Assembly: GCA_019119595.1 (NCBI GenBank)
Contig: DWWS01000027.1
Span: 1-64,000 of the forward strand
Length of the DNA: 64,000 bases
Reading direction: 5' to 3'
DNA from: Candidatus Eisenbergiella merdavium
GTDB lineage: Bacteria; Bacillota; Clostridia; Lachnospirales; Lachnospiraceae
The first letter of the stretch is position 1. Every line of letters begins with the position of its first letter. Shown in pieces: positions 7,379-16,010 of the stretch. Made by a program: the position numbers and the translations under genes. The notes beneath the pieces are model-generated. The model did not search any database. It worked only from the letters and a program-made list of their open reading frames with translations, and was not told the DNA's origin.

Positions 7379-8938
7379 ATGGCAGCAGACATGAAACAGC
7401 TTGAGATTTCTTCCATCCGCGAGGAAATGAAGGAATTCAAGGAAAAAACGGACGCTTTTTACGCGGGAGAAATGGATAAGGGCGCTTACAAATCCTTCTC
7501 CGGCAGATTCGGAAGCTACGCGCAGAAGGGCGGAAAGGCCAGCATGCTGCGCCTGCGCATGCCCGCGGGACGGATCACGAAGGAAAAGCTCAGATTTGTT
7601 GCGGACTCCATCGCCGCGCATCAGGTGAAACGGGCGCACTTCACCACCTGCCAGACCATCCAGCTTCACGATCTGAGCGGCGAGGATGCGTATGAGATCA
7701 TGTCCGCCGCACTGGATGCGGGAATCGTTACCCTGGGCGGCGGCGGAGATTTTCCCAGAAACGTCATGTGCTCTCCCTTATCCGGCGTGGAACAGGACGA
7801 GTGCTTCAATCCTCTCCCCTGGGCGGAAGCGGCGGGCGAATACCTGATGACCTTTATCCATGCGCAGAAAATGCCGCGCAAGCTGAAGGTTGCTTTTTCC
7901 AATTCCCCCAAAAACATCACCCACGCCACCTACCGTGACCTTGGCTTTACGGCCCGCCCTGATGGGAAATTCGACGTTTACAGCGCCGGCGGCCTTGGAA
8001 ACAATCCCCGTCTCGGCGTGCTGGTAGCGGAGGCTGTGGAGCCCACCGATATCCTGTATCATATCAAGGCCATGTGGCTCACCTTCCTCGCCTACGGGAA
8101 TTATGAATCCCGCGCAAAGGCGCGCACGCGCTACATGCAGGAGGCGCTTGGCGGGCCGGAGGCCTATGCGAAGGCATATCGGGAAAAGCTTGATGAGGTT
8201 TATGCCTCCGGTGAGGATCTGAAGCTCTCCGTTTCGGAAACGCCTCTTATGAAAAAAGGCGACGGAAGCACGGCGGAAGGCTTCCGTGTCATTCCCCAGA
8301 AGCAGGAAGGCCTTTATATCGTCCTGTACCATCCCGTCGGCGGTCAGCCCCCGGTTGAATGGTTCGCTTCCATTTATGAAGTGATCAGGGACATGCAGGA
8401 TGTGGAGCTGCGCCTTTCCCCGGATGAAACCGTCTATATCATCAACCTGACCGGGAAGGAGGCGCAGGCCGTTCTGAAAGCCACGGAAGGCGGCGCGGAG
8501 ACTCTGTTTGAAACCTCCGTCAGCTGTATCGGAGGCACCACCTGCCAGGTAGGCCCCAGAGATTCCCAAGGACTCCTCGCCTCCTGCGTACAGGCGGTGC
8601 GTGAGGCGAACCTTCCCGCCGACGCGCTTCCGCAGATCCACATTTCCGGCTGCACCTCCTCCTGCGGAACCCATCAGACCGGCGCCATCGGCTTTAACGG
8701 AACGGTGAAAATGATCGACAAGGTCGCCCATCCTGCCTTCTTCCTCCATGTGAACGGCAGGGAGGGACAGGCCGACGCCTGCATCGGTACACAGCTCGGC
8801 GTCATGCTCGAAAAAGATATCCCCGCCTTCCTTGTTGAGCTCGGCAAAACCGTGGCTGAAAGCGGACTTTCTTTCTTCGCGTGGAGGGATGCGAATCCCG
8901 GAAAACTGGAAGAGCTTGCGGGGAAATATATTGCCTGA
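7379..8938 (+). CDS. nitrite/sulfite reductase (siroheme, 4Fe-4S)
   Basis: A 519-residue single-chain hemoprotein reductase of the nitrite/sulfite reductase family. Two ferredoxin-like half domains alternate with two siroheme/4Fe-4S domains. The cluster ligands are visible as CIGGTTC (Cys-x5-Cys) near residue 385 and CTSSC (Cys-x3-Cys) near residue 425, with an RAHFTTCQTIQLH substrate-side segment near residue 80. It would reduce sulfite or nitrite by six electrons in the cytoplasm. ATG 7379 is chosen because AGAGG precedes it; the ATG at 7352 has no ribosome binding site. It stands alone between its promoter and a terminator, with no siroheme synthesis or reductase subunit beside it, so the electron donor, probably ferredoxin, is not shown. 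Which of the two substrates it uses is undecided. Confidence 0.9.
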   Translation: MAADMKQLEISSIREEMKEFKEKTDAFYAGEMDKGAYKSFSGRFGSYAQKGGKASMLRLRMPAGRITKEKLRFVADSIAAHQVKRAHFTTCQTIQLHDLSGEDAYEIMSAALDAGIVTLGGGGDFPRNVMCSPLSGVEQDECFNPLPWAEAAGEYLMTFIHAQKMPRKLKVAFSNSPKNITHATYRDLGFTARPDGKFDVYSAGGLGNNPRLGVLVAEAVEPTDILYHIKAMWLTFLAYGNYESRAKARTRYMQEALGGPEAYAKAYREKLDEVYASGEDLKLSVSETPLMKKGDGSTAEGFRVIPQKQEGLYIVLYHPVGGQPPVEWFASIYEVIRDMQDVELRLSPDETVYIINLTGKEAQAVLKATEGGAETLFETSVSCIGGTTCQVGPRDSQGLLASCVQAVREANLPADALPQIHISGCTSSCGTHQTGAIGFNGTVKMIDKVAHPAFFLHVNGREGQADACIGTQLGVMLEKDIPAFLVELGKTVAESGLSFFAWRDANPGKLEELAGKYIA

Positions 8939-9018
8939 GCTTAAACGGCCGGCCAGTTTTCGCCTCTGCCTGATTTAATCGTCCACAGGCAGAACATGTA
9001 TTCCAGGCATATCGGCAC

Positions 9019-9045
9019 CGGAAAGCGGCCTTCGGACGCTTTCCG
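9019..9045. repeat. intergenic perfect hairpin
   Basis: CGGAAAGCG and CGCTTTCCG form perfect 9-bp arms around a nine-base loop, just before the terminator that follows the reductase gene. No T-run follows, so it is not itself a clear terminator. Confidence 0.6.
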
Positions 9046-9054
9046 ATTTGAGCA

Positions 9055-9102
9055 AAAAGGCGGCAGGTTCTGTGATGATCGCAGTTTCCTGCCGCCTTTT
9101 TT
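9055..9102. terminator. bidirectional terminator between reductase and coiled-coil gene
   Basis: AAAAGGCGGCAGG pairs with CCTGCCGCCTTTT. A-run before and T-run after allow termination from both converging genes. Confidence 0.85.
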
Positions 9103-9179
9103 ATACGCCTGACGGCATATCTTTCTCCACATCAGTCAGTTTTTTCTGAACCGTCTCCCGGCGAGCCGCATCTCTTTCC

Positions 9180-10160
9180 TCAGCTGCACGGTACCGGTCT
9201 GTGGTACAGGTCATACCTGTCTCTGTAATCCCCCATCAGACGCAGCGCATATTCCAGCACATGGGTGCCCATATCCGACCAGTCAATCAGCGTACCTCTC
9301 AGATCCTTTCTGAGCCTGCGGATCTCCAGCTGAAACTGCCCCACGATCGCCTCATCCATGGAATCCACCACTGTACTGACATGATGCATCTCCCGGCTGA
9401 GGTTCTCATACCCGGCATCCAGCCCGGCAACATGCTTCTTCAGATCAGAGATATCCTCCTTCATGCCGGAGATATCCTCCTGCATTCCCGTCATCCTTTC
9501 CTGCATTTCCGACACATTCTGTTTCAGACCGGATACGTCTGTCCGCACGGCTTCCATGTTCTGCTTCAGGCCCGCCACGTCTGTCTGCACGGCTTCCATG
9601 TTCTGCTTCAGACCCGCCACGTCGCTCTGCACGGCTTCCATGTTCTGCTTCAGCTCCGTGATCTCTCCCTGCATGGTATCCATGTTTTCCTGCATCACAG
9701 ACATATCCGCTTTCAGCCCCGCGACATCCGACTGCAGAACGGTCACGTCCTCTTTCAATCCTGCAACGTCCGTCTTCAGTTCTGCAACATCTGTTTTCAG
9801 TACCTCCACGTCCGTCTTCAGCTCTGCAACATCTGTTTTCAGCTCCGCGACATCCGTCTTCAGTACTGCGACATCTGTTTTCAGCTCCGCCACGTCCGTC
9901 TTCAGTTCCGCGACATCTGTTTTCAGTACCTCCACGTCCGTCTTCAGACCGGCTACATCCGTCTTCAACTCCGCGACATCCGTCTTCAGTACCGCCACGT
10001 CCGTCTTCAGCTCCGCAACATCCGTCTTCAGACCGGCTACATCCATCTTCAGACCGGCTACATCGGATTTCAGTCCGGACACATCCACCCGGATCTCCTT
10101 CACCTCTGCGCTGACGCCGTTGATCGCTTCCAGTATTCTTCTTTCTGCATCTTCGCTCAT
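9180..10160 (-). CDS. long heptad-repeat coiled-coil protein
   Basis: A 326-residue protein of unknown function dominated by about 31 consecutive seven-residue units of the form x-x-L-K-T-D-V (residues roughly 25-245). The 3-4 spacing of Leu and Val is an ideal left-handed coiled coil, predicted to form a rod of some 30 nm that probably dimerises. The first half is nearly perfect (AELKTDV, AVLKTDV, AGLKTDV), the second is degenerate with a 14-residue period (AGLKQNMEAVQTDV). A short N-terminal SEDAERRILEAINGV helix and a C-terminal helical domain of about 80 residues cap it. There is no signal peptide or membrane segment, so it is probably cytoplasmic. ATG 10160 follows GGGAGG; the upstream ATG at 10190 does not. 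The repeat DNA makes copy-number change by slippage likely. A hairpin sits just upstream of its ribosome binding site. Confidence 0.8.
   Translation of the reverse strand: MSEDAERRILEAINGVSAEVKEIRVDVSGLKSDVAGLKMDVAGLKTDVAELKTDVAVLKTDVAELKTDVAGLKTDVEVLKTDVAELKTDVAELKTDVAVLKTDVAELKTDVAELKTDVEVLKTDVAELKTDVAGLKEDVTVLQSDVAGLKADMSVMQENMDTMQGEITELKQNMEAVQSDVAGLKQNMEAVQTDVAGLKQNMEAVRTDVSGLKQNVSEMQERMTGMQEDISGMKEDISDLKKHVAGLDAGYENLSREMHHVSTVVDSMDEAIVGQFQLEIRRLRKDLRGTLIDWSDMGTHVLEYALRLMGDYRDRYDLYHRPVPCS
9735..10085 (-). repeat. 21-bp tandem repeats inside the coiled-coil gene
   Basis: About 16 tandem units of 21 bp, each one heptad, with third-position and one-residue variation alternating GCC/GCG/GCA-type codons. 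Identical 14- and 21-residue blocks recur, which points to recent duplication within the array. Confidence 0.9.
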
Positions 10161-10180
10161 TCCATCCTCCCTTCCAGAGT

Positions 10181-10265
10181 GCCGCAGCAATGTACTGCGG
10201 CGACGTTTTGCGGTGACGGGACGGCGCTGAACGTTGTCTGTAACGCTCCGGCACTGACAGCCGCC
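10181..10265 (-). repeat. structured leader element upstream of the coiled-coil gene
   Basis: A perfect 7-bp hairpin (GCCGCAG/CTGCGGC, 10181-10201) lies nine bases before the GGGAGG site of the coiled-coil gene. Its distal edge holds GTAACGCTCCGGCACTGACAG (10240-10260 region), nearly identical to the edge of the two elements at 45.9 and 46.6 kb. Confidence 0.55.
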
Positions 10266-10345
10266 GTACCCGTTCGCTGTGTCTCTATTTTTTCAGATCG
10301 ATCTGCTTGCAGATACAATAACGGATTTTTCCCGTTTTTTCAATA

Positions 10346-10370
10346 GAAAAAACCACTGAAATGTAGTGGG
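10346..10370 (-). terminator. terminator of the zinc transport operon
   Basis: On the minus strand CCACT-ACATTTC-AGTGG is followed by TTTTTT, about 90 bases after the ZnuB-type stop codon. The rest of the 10161-10460 gap is the structured leader described separately. Confidence 0.75.
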
Positions 10371-10460
10371 ATTTTCAATGGTTCTTATGGCAGTTTGTGT
10401 CGTTTTTTTGTCTTTTTGGTAATGTTTTTTTATGTCACATTTGCACAGTAGATGTTCTAA

Positions 10461-11288
10461 CTAATGGGCCCGAATTGCCCCGAAAGCCACGAAAATACAG
10501 TAAAAAATGATGTCAACGACCACGATGCTCGCCCCCGCCGGAGTTGCGAACAGGAAGGATACCGTCATCCCCAACGCAAAGCCGGACACGGAAAGCACTG
10601 CGGCAGTGAGCATGACAGAGCGGTAGCGCCTGCAGACGCGCATGGCGGTCAGGGCGGGAAAGATGATCAGGCTGGAGATCAGAAGCGCCCCCATCATGCG
10701 CATGCCGAGCACCACCGTCACCGCTGTCAGAACAGCGAGCAGCACGTTGAAAAAGCCGGTTTTCACTCCCGTTGCCCTTGCAAAAACAGGATCAAAGGTG
10801 ACGGCGAAAAGCTGGTTGTAGAACACCAGATACAGAATCAGCACCAGAACGGCAAGCACCACGCTCAGAACCACATCGCTGCGGCTCATGGCGAGGATGG
10901 AGCCGAAAAGATAGCTGTTCAGATCCGCATTCATCCCGCTGGTCACAGAAACCACCATGACGCCGATGGCCAGCGCCCCGGTGGAAAACAGGGCCACTGC
11001 CGCGTCTCCCTTCAGCTTTCCGTTTTCACTGAGGCGAAGGAGCACGAAGGCCGCAAGGATCACCACCGGAACCGCCACCGCCAGGGGCGCAAGATGCAGG
11101 GCGGAGGCCACGGCGAGCGCGCCGAAGCCCACGTGGGAAAGGCCGTCCCCGATCATGGAGTAGCGCTTCAGGACCAGGCTCACGCCGAGCAGGGAAGCGC
11201 AGACGGAAATGAGGATTCCCGCAAGGAAGGCCCGCTGCATGAAGGGATAGGAAAACATTTCACTCAAATATATAAGCAGTTCCGTCAT
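10461..11288 (-). CDS. znuB: zinc/manganese ABC transporter permease (ZnuB-like)
   Basis: A 275-residue integral membrane protein with about eight hydrophobic helices, typical of the ABC-3 permease family for Zn2+, Mn2+ or Fe2+. The segments SMIGDGLSHVGFGALA near residue 45 and GMRMMGALLISSLIIFPA near residue 195 are the conserved membrane and ATPase-contact motifs. It forms the channel of the importer with the ATPase and the lipoprotein encoded just upstream. Its ATG overlaps the stop codon of the ATPase gene by four bases, so the two are translationally coupled. Zinc is the likely substrate because of the His-rich binding protein and CobW neighbours; manganese cannot be excluded. Confidence 0.88.
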   Translation of the reverse strand: MTELLIYLSEMFSYPFMQRAFLAGILISVCASLLGVSLVLKRYSMIGDGLSHVGFGALAVASALHLAPLAVAVPVVILAAFVLLRLSENGKLKGDAAVALFSTGALAIGVMVVSVTSGMNADLNSYLFGSILAMSRSDVVLSVVLAVLVLILYLVFYNQLFAVTFDPVFARATGVKTGFFNVLLAVLTAVTVVLGMRMMGALLISSLIIFPALTAMRVCRRYRSVMLTAAVLSVSGFALGMTVSFLFATPAGASIVVVDIIFYCIFVAFGAIRAH

Positions 11289-11998
11289 CGTCCCGTTTCC
11301 TCCTCTCCCAGAAATCTCCTTCCGAAGCCGCTGTTCTCATATTCCTGCGTCGTCCCGAAAAAGCTTCCGTCCTGGGACAGGTGCAGGATATGATCCGCAT
11401 GCTCCACCGCCTCCCGGATCGCGTGCGACACCATGATCAGCGTCATATGATGCTCCCTGTTCAGGCTGTCCATCAGCGCGTAAAACTCCTCAATGGCAAG
11501 AGGATCCAGGCCGGTAGTCGGCTCATCCAGAAGGAGCAGACGCTCTGCGGCGCACAGAGAGCGGGCAAGAAGCACTCTCTGTCGCTGGCCGCCGGAAAGC
11601 TCCTGAAAGCTTTTATTTTTCAGCTCTCCGATGCCAAGAAGCTCCAGATTCTGCGCGGCCCTCTTTTTCTGCGCCGCACTGTAGCCGGGAAGCAGCCCTC
11701 TCGCGTTCAGGCAGCCGGAAAGCACCACCTCCTGTACGGAGGCGGGAAAATCCTTCTGCACCGCATCCTGCTGGGGCACATAGCCGATCTGGGTGGATCT
11801 GAGCCCCTCACCAAAAACAAGACTGCCAAAGGAGGGCCGTTTCAGGCCGAGAAGCCCCCGGATCAGGGTGGTCTTTCCCGTCCCGTTTTCTCCCACGATG
11901 CACAGATAATCCCCCTCGTTCACCTGAAAGCTCAGGCCGGAAACCACGGTCTGATTTTCATAGGAAAAGGCAAGGTTGCTGCATGCGATCAAAGACAT
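11285..11998 (-). CDS. znuC: zinc/manganese ABC transporter ATP-binding protein (ZnuC-like)
   Basis: A 237-residue ABC ATPase. Walker A is GENGTGKTT near residue 38, the signature is LSGGQRQR near residue 133 and Walker B LLLLDEPTTGLD near 153, followed by the switch His in MVSHAI. It powers the ZnuB-type permease from the cytoplasmic side. ATG 11998 is chosen since AAAGGAGA precedes it; the upstream ATG at 12028 adds ten residues that do not fit the family. A 64-base gap separates it from the binding-protein gene upstream. Confidence 0.9.
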   Translation of the reverse strand: MSLIACSNLAFSYENQTVVSGLSFQVNEGDYLCIVGENGTGKTTLIRGLLGLKRPSFGSLVFGEGLRSTQIGYVPQQDAVQKDFPASVQEVVLSGCLNARGLLPGYSAAQKKRAAQNLELLGIGELKNKSFQELSGGQRQRVLLARSLCAAERLLLLDEPTTGLDPLAIEEFYALMDSLNREHHMTLIMVSHAIREAVEHADHILHLSQDGSFFGTTQEYENSGFGRRFLGEEETGR

Positions 11999-12062
11999 CC
12001 GTTTTCTCCTTTCCAAAACGAAGCACATTCAGGCTGAGCTGCTATTTCAGAGCCGGGCCGCC

Positions 12063-13058
12063 TCAGTCGTTCAGCGCCCTCTCCAGCGTTTCCAGGTTCT
12101 GCCGCATCAGGGACAGGTAGGTTTCTCCCCGTTCTGCCTCCTGCCGGGTCAGGGTATGGCAGGAGTGAAGCATGGCCGTCCCCGCTCCTGCCGCCTCCGC
12201 AATGGCGTCCGCCACCCTGCCGTTTGACAGCTCCAGGGAAAATACCACCGGGATCTGCTCCTCCCGGACTTTTCCTGTCAGAAAGGCGATGGTGGCCGCG
12301 CTCGGCTCCGTTTCTCCGCTACAGCCTGGAAAGGCGGCGTAATATTCCAGCCCGTAGGTCCGAACCAGGTACAGAAAAGGGAAACGATCCCCGAACACCA
12401 GCGTTTTTCTCCGCGCGTTTTCCGCCATCCGCCGGTAGTCCGCATCCAGCGCGCGCAGCTCTTCCAGATAGGCCGCCGCCTTCTCCTCATAGATCTGCGC
12501 TCTGTCCGGATCGATGGAAACCAGCATGTTCCGGATGTTTTCCACAAGAAGCTGCGCGTTCACCGGAGAGGTCCACACATGTTCGTCATACTCCGCCTCT
12601 TCCAGATGGACGCCGTCCGTCTCTCCTTCCCCGTGCTCATGGTGGTGGCCGGTCACCTGCATGCCCTCCGCCGTTTCCTCCTCCAGAGGCTCCACCCAGT
12701 CAAGCAGGCTGCAGGCCGTCACCGGCGCGTCGCTGCCGTCCAGGATCTCCTCCACCCAGACGTCGGATTCGCCGCCCGCATACAGAAACAGGTCGCTGTC
12801 CGTGATCCGGATGATGTCCGCCGGTGAAGGCTCGTAGGAATGGGCCTCCATCCCCGGCTTTAAAAGCTGCGTCACCTCCACATATTCCCCGCCGATCTGC
12901 CGCGCGAAATCACAGGGCGGAAAAATGGTGGTCACAACACGTACCTTTTCCCCGCCGTCCGGCGCAGGCCCCGTTTCCTCCTGCAAAGCCGAACAGCCGG
13001 TCAGAAGCAGGCCGGCTGTAAACAGAATCATAAGCATCCCAAGCTGCAGTTTTCTCAA
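12063..13058 (-). CDS. znuA: zinc-binding lipoprotein of the ABC transporter (ZnuA-like)
   Basis: A 331-residue cluster A-I metal-binding lipoprotein. Its signal peptide ends in the lipobox LLTGC (Cys22), so it is anchored outside the membrane. Metal ligands of the family are visible: His in MEAHSYEPSP (about residue 73), the His in EYDEHVWTSP (about 160) and a later HSCHT/FGDRF region. Between the first two ligands is a short flexible His-rich loop (HHHEHGEG) followed by an acidic stretch, a hallmark of zinc-specific rather than manganese-specific members. The start codon overlaps the stop of the CmpB-type gene by four bases, so the two genes are co-transcribed. Confidence 0.9.
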   Translation of the reverse strand: MRKLQLGMLMILFTAGLLLTGCSALQEETGPAPDGGEKVRVVTTIFPPCDFARQIGGEYVEVTQLLKPGMEAHSYEPSPADIIRITDSDLFLYAGGESDVWVEEILDGSDAPVTACSLLDWVEPLEEETAEGMQVTGHHHEHGEGETDGVHLEEAEYDEHVWTSPVNAQLLVENIRNMLVSIDPDRAQIYEEKAAAYLEELRALDADYRRMAENARRKTLVFGDRFPFLYLVRTYGLEYYAAFPGCSGETEPSAATIAFLTGKVREEQIPVVFSLELSNGRVADAIAEAAGAGTAMLHSCHTLTRQEAERGETYLSLMRQNLETLERALND

Positions 13059-14104
13059 TCCTCGTCTCTCCTGTCTTTCTCTGCCTCTCCGGAAGGAGCA
13101 TTTTCCCCGGAATGTTTTCCGGGATCCTTCCCGGAAGCTCCCTTCCGGTAGCCGTCCGCCGCTTTTTTCAGCTCCTCCAGAGCCTCCTGGAACCGCTTCG
13201 ACGTCATGGTGGGATTGCTTCGTAACAGCCTTCTCCGGTTGATCCCCTTCAGGAAGGTCTCCCGCTTTTCCTCTCCCACTCTGCGGCTACCCACAAAGCC
13301 TTCCCACAGCTCCATAAGCTCTTCTCTCTTTTCTTTCAGCAGCTCGGAACCGGGCATATCTCTCCTCAGCCGTTCAAACCGCTCCTCAATGCCGGACAGC
13401 AGATCATCCTTTCCGGAAACAAACTCTTCCTTTCTGAAAAGAAGCTCCTCCCGCATCTGCGCATTGCGCTGGGCAAGCGCCTCTTTTCTGCTGTCAAGCT
13501 CCTCTCCCGTAACCGCAATGAGCACATCCAGCCGCTTCTGCATGCGCTCCAGCTCCTTTTTCGCCTGCTCGGCGCGCACCAGGATATCCCGCAGATCCAT
13601 GGCCGCCTGGAAGGAAAACGCGAAGTCCACGGAAAACCAGACCAGCACCACCGTCACGATGACCGCGAGCGCTGCGGGAGGGATCCGGAACACAAGCCTC
13701 TCCACCGCCGGATGCAGGAAACGGGACATCAGGACCGTGAGCGCTCCCCAGCAGAGCGTGGAGCTTAAGCAGATCTGCCCCTGAAAATTAAAGCGTTTGT
13801 GGGAATAATCCCAGTACCGCACCTTGAAAAGGGCCTCCATCACCACGCCCGTCACATATTCCAGCGCCGTGGCTCCAATGCAGCCTGCCGCATAGACCAG
13901 AACCAGGTTATCCCGAACAGGGGCGGACACCAGAAGCATCATGATCGCCCCGGAGCCGTACAGCGGCAGGAAGGGCCCCCGGATGAACCCCCGGTTCACA
14001 AATTTTCCTTTACAGATGGAAACATAGGCGGATTCAAAGCACCAGCCGAAGAAGCAGTAAAAGAAGAAAAAGAAAAGCCATTGAACAGCCGTATAATGAT
14101 ACAT
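13055..14104 (-). CDS. CmpB-type putative ABC transporter permease with long cytoplasmic helix
   Basis: A 349-residue membrane protein of the ABC_trans_CmpB family (putative ABC-transporter type IV, common in Firmicutes). The N-terminal 170 residues hold about four or five hydrophobic helices with the family hallmarks FFGWCFESAY, NRGFIRGPFLPLYG and WDYS. Residues 175-290 are strongly helical and charged, probably a coiled coil, and the last 40 residues are Lys/Glu-rich and disordered. Transport activity has not been shown for the family as far as I know. It is co-transcribed with the zinc genes: its stop overlaps the ZnuA start and 78 bases separate it from the S4 gene upstream. Confidence 0.75.
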   Translation of the reverse strand: MYHYTAVQWLFFFFFYCFFGWCFESAYVSICKGKFVNRGFIRGPFLPLYGSGAIMMLLVSAPVRDNLVLVYAAGCIGATALEYVTGVVMEALFKVRYWDYSHKRFNFQGQICLSSTLCWGALTVLMSRFLHPAVERLVFRIPPAALAVIVTVVLVWFSVDFAFSFQAAMDLRDILVRAEQAKKELERMQKRLDVLIAVTGEELDSRKEALAQRNAQMREELLFRKEEFVSGKDDLLSGIEERFERLRRDMPGSELLKEKREELMELWEGFVGSRRVGEEKRETFLKGINRRRLLRSNPTMTSKRFQEALEELKKAADGYRKGASGKDPGKHSGENAPSGEAEKDRRDED

Positions 14105-14182
14105 TTCCTCACCCTTTTCCTTTCCGCACCCTGACGGGAGGTCCGCAAAAATGCCGCAGCAGAGAGGAAACGGCCCTCTGCG

Positions 14183-14962
14183 TCAGCGATAGATCCCCAC
14201 CGTCACGCCGAGCCTTCCCTTTTTCGTCTCCGCCCCTTCCTCCAGAAAAACAAAGCGGCCAAAGCCCCGGACGCTCACCCGATCCTGCACCTTCAGGGCC
14301 TGGCTGTTGTTCTCGCACAGCCTGCCGTTCACATAGACCTTTCCCGCACGGAACAGCTCCAGGCTGCGGCTCCGGGACAGGCTGAACACCTTCGCCGCCA
14401 CCGCATCCGCCCGGTTCGCGCTCACCACCAGGCGGACGGCCTCCGGCTGCCTCGCCGCAGGCCAGGAATCTACCGCCCCGTTTTTTTCGATCCGCTCGCA
14501 GCGCACGCTGGTGTGCCGCACCCGGTCCAGATTTTCACAGATAAAAGGGGCGATGGTTTCCGTACAGAAGATCCAGGCGTGCTTTCCCTCCAGAAAAATG
14601 TCGCCCACCGTGCTCCGGTCTATCCCAAGGTTCATCACCGCGCCCAGAAAATCCCGGTGGGAAAAATCCTCCGCAAATTTCTCCGAAAGCGGACTGACCC
14701 GCACCGCCGCAATGGGAAAATCCTCCTCATAGCCAAGCTCGTCCGGGGAACCGAAGCGGGCCATCCGCCTCTCGCAGTCCTCGTTTCCGCCCCACAGCTT
14801 CCAGGGCCAGGCATTTTTTCCCATCGCCTCCTGCAGCGCGTCCTGCTCCGCCAAGGACAGAAAGCCGGTGAAGGCGAACACGTTCTGCCTGTAGGATTTA
14901 TCCGAAAGCTCCAGAAATCTTTTTTTCAGCTGTTCCAGTTCCTTCTGCGTTTCCGCCGCCAT
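14183..14962 (-). CDS. YlmH-like S4 RNA-binding protein
   Basis: A 259-residue soluble protein. Residues 180-240 form an S4 RNA-binding domain (SRSRSLELFRAGKVYVNGR, then VSVRGFGRF), and the preceding 170 residues match the YlmH family, with FTGFLSLAEQDAL near the N-terminus and an AVRVSPL segment. YlmH proteins have been connected with cell division gene clusters and with rescue of stalled ribosomes through 50S-peptidyl-tRNA complexes. It normally sits in a divisome cluster; here it lies inside a metal operon between a CobW GTPase and a CmpB protein, with 66- and 78-base gaps. Whether this placement is functional is unknown. Confidence 0.8.
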   Translation of the reverse strand: MAAETQKELEQLKKRFLELSDKSYRQNVFAFTGFLSLAEQDALQEAMGKNAWPWKLWGGNEDCERRMARFGSPDELGYEEDFPIAAVRVSPLSEKFAEDFSHRDFLGAVMNLGIDRSTVGDIFLEGKHAWIFCTETIAPFICENLDRVRHTSVRCERIEKNGAVDSWPAARQPEAVRLVVSANRADAVAAKVFSLSRSRSLELFRAGKVYVNGRLCENNSQALKVQDRVSVRGFGRFVFLEEGAETKKGRLGVTVGIYR

Positions 14963-15028
14963 CTTCCCTTCAGCCTTTCTTACCGCCTCTTCCGCGCCGC
15001 TCCTGTGTTTTCTTCCGTCAGAACAAAG

Positions 15029-15964
15029 TTACACAAAGCTGATGACCGCATCCTTCGGCGCCTTCGTCTTCACCACGCTGCTGGCGTGCAGCACGGGGCC
15101 TTCTCCGCCGTACTCCGCCCAGTATTCCTTTTCCACCCGGGCCGTCACCTTTACCCAGTCCTGCTCCTTAAACGCCTCCGCGCCCTTATAGACGCAGACA
15201 TACCCGAGGAAAGCCATGTCGTCCGCACAGCAGGTCATCGCCATCCGTCCCGGAATGAAATGATCCTTCGGATAGCCGTCCGGCTTCATCACCATGGCGG
15301 TGAACTGGATATTTTTTCCCACGTAGCGGTCCAGATTGTCCAGGGAATCGATATACCAGATTCCGTAGCCCATATCGTCCAGCACGATGGGATCGCTGTT
15401 TAGATCAAACGGCAGATCCTCCTCAAACATCTGATTGATCTCGCCGTTTTCATCCTCAAAAATGATCTCTCCCTGCTGGTTCACCGCCTTCACATTCCTG
15501 CGGTAGCCCGCCAGCGCCTGCTCGTCCAATCCGTCGCAGCGGTTGAAAATGATCATCTCGGACTTGCGGAGCATCTCGGCCAGAAGAGATTTCATATTGG
15601 TGAAATAGGCCGCGAAGGTGGAAGCGTCGATGGTCGTGATCTGCTGCTCCACCCTCCAGTGCCAGGGCAGCTTCATATTTTTAAAATTCCACATGCCGTT
15701 GTACTCGATGATGATCCGCTCCGGTTTATGCTTTTTTTCCAGCTCCAGCAGATGCTCGGGCGTGAAATCCTCCTCCCGCTCCACCGGCTCCAGCACGGAA
15801 TTGCTCCTTTTTAAAAGCGCGGGCGAATATTCGTTTTCGCCGTCCTCGCACAGCACGATCAGCGTTTTTCCCTTGATCTGAAAATAGGGCTGATCCAGCG
15901 TATAGGTGATAAACTCCGTCTTTCCGCTCTCCAGAAAGCCGTTGATGATATATACAGGTTTCAT
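15029..15964 (-). CDS. CobW/P47K-family GTPase (second copy)
   Basis: A 311-residue G3E-family GTPase. Walker A is INGFLESGKTEF (residues 6-17), the acidic IIIEYNGMW segment serves as the switch region and NRCDGLDE supplies the guanine-specificity motif. Unlike the neighbouring copy, it has Cys only singly near residue 40 (LCEDGENEY) and no CxCC metal motif, so it may act with a different metal or as a partner. The C-terminal 110 residues resemble an OB-like domain found in related two-gene GTPase pairs. ATG 15964 is supported by GGAGG five bases upstream. It follows the His-rich CobW gene after a 46-base gap and precedes the S4 gene. Roles as metallochaperones supplying zinc under limitation fit the context; this is inference. 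Confidence 0.8.
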   Translation of the reverse strand: MKPVYIINGFLESGKTEFITYTLDQPYFQIKGKTLIVLCEDGENEYSPALLKRSNSVLEPVEREEDFTPEHLLELEKKHKPERIIIEYNGMWNFKNMKLPWHWRVEQQITTIDASTFAAYFTNMKSLLAEMLRKSEMIIFNRCDGLDEQALAGYRRNVKAVNQQGEIIFEDENGEINQMFEEDLPFDLNSDPIVLDDMGYGIWYIDSLDNLDRYVGKNIQFTAMVMKPDGYPKDHFIPGRMAMTCCADDMAFLGYVCVYKGAEAFKEQDWVKVTARVEKEYWAEYGGEGPVLHASSVVKTKAPKDAVISFV

Positions 15965-16010
15965 ATCTACCTCCATACCGAAGCGTTTCCATATCGGGGC
16001 ATTGCTCCGA

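Noticed and set aside
9735-10085. CRISPR-like array of short repeats
   Set aside because: The 21-bp units are contiguous, in frame and encode heptads; there are no spacers and no cas genes.
9201-10346. Plus-strand frame opposite the heptad-repeat gene
   Set aside because: A mirror of the 21-bp repeats, with no upstream site or known domain.
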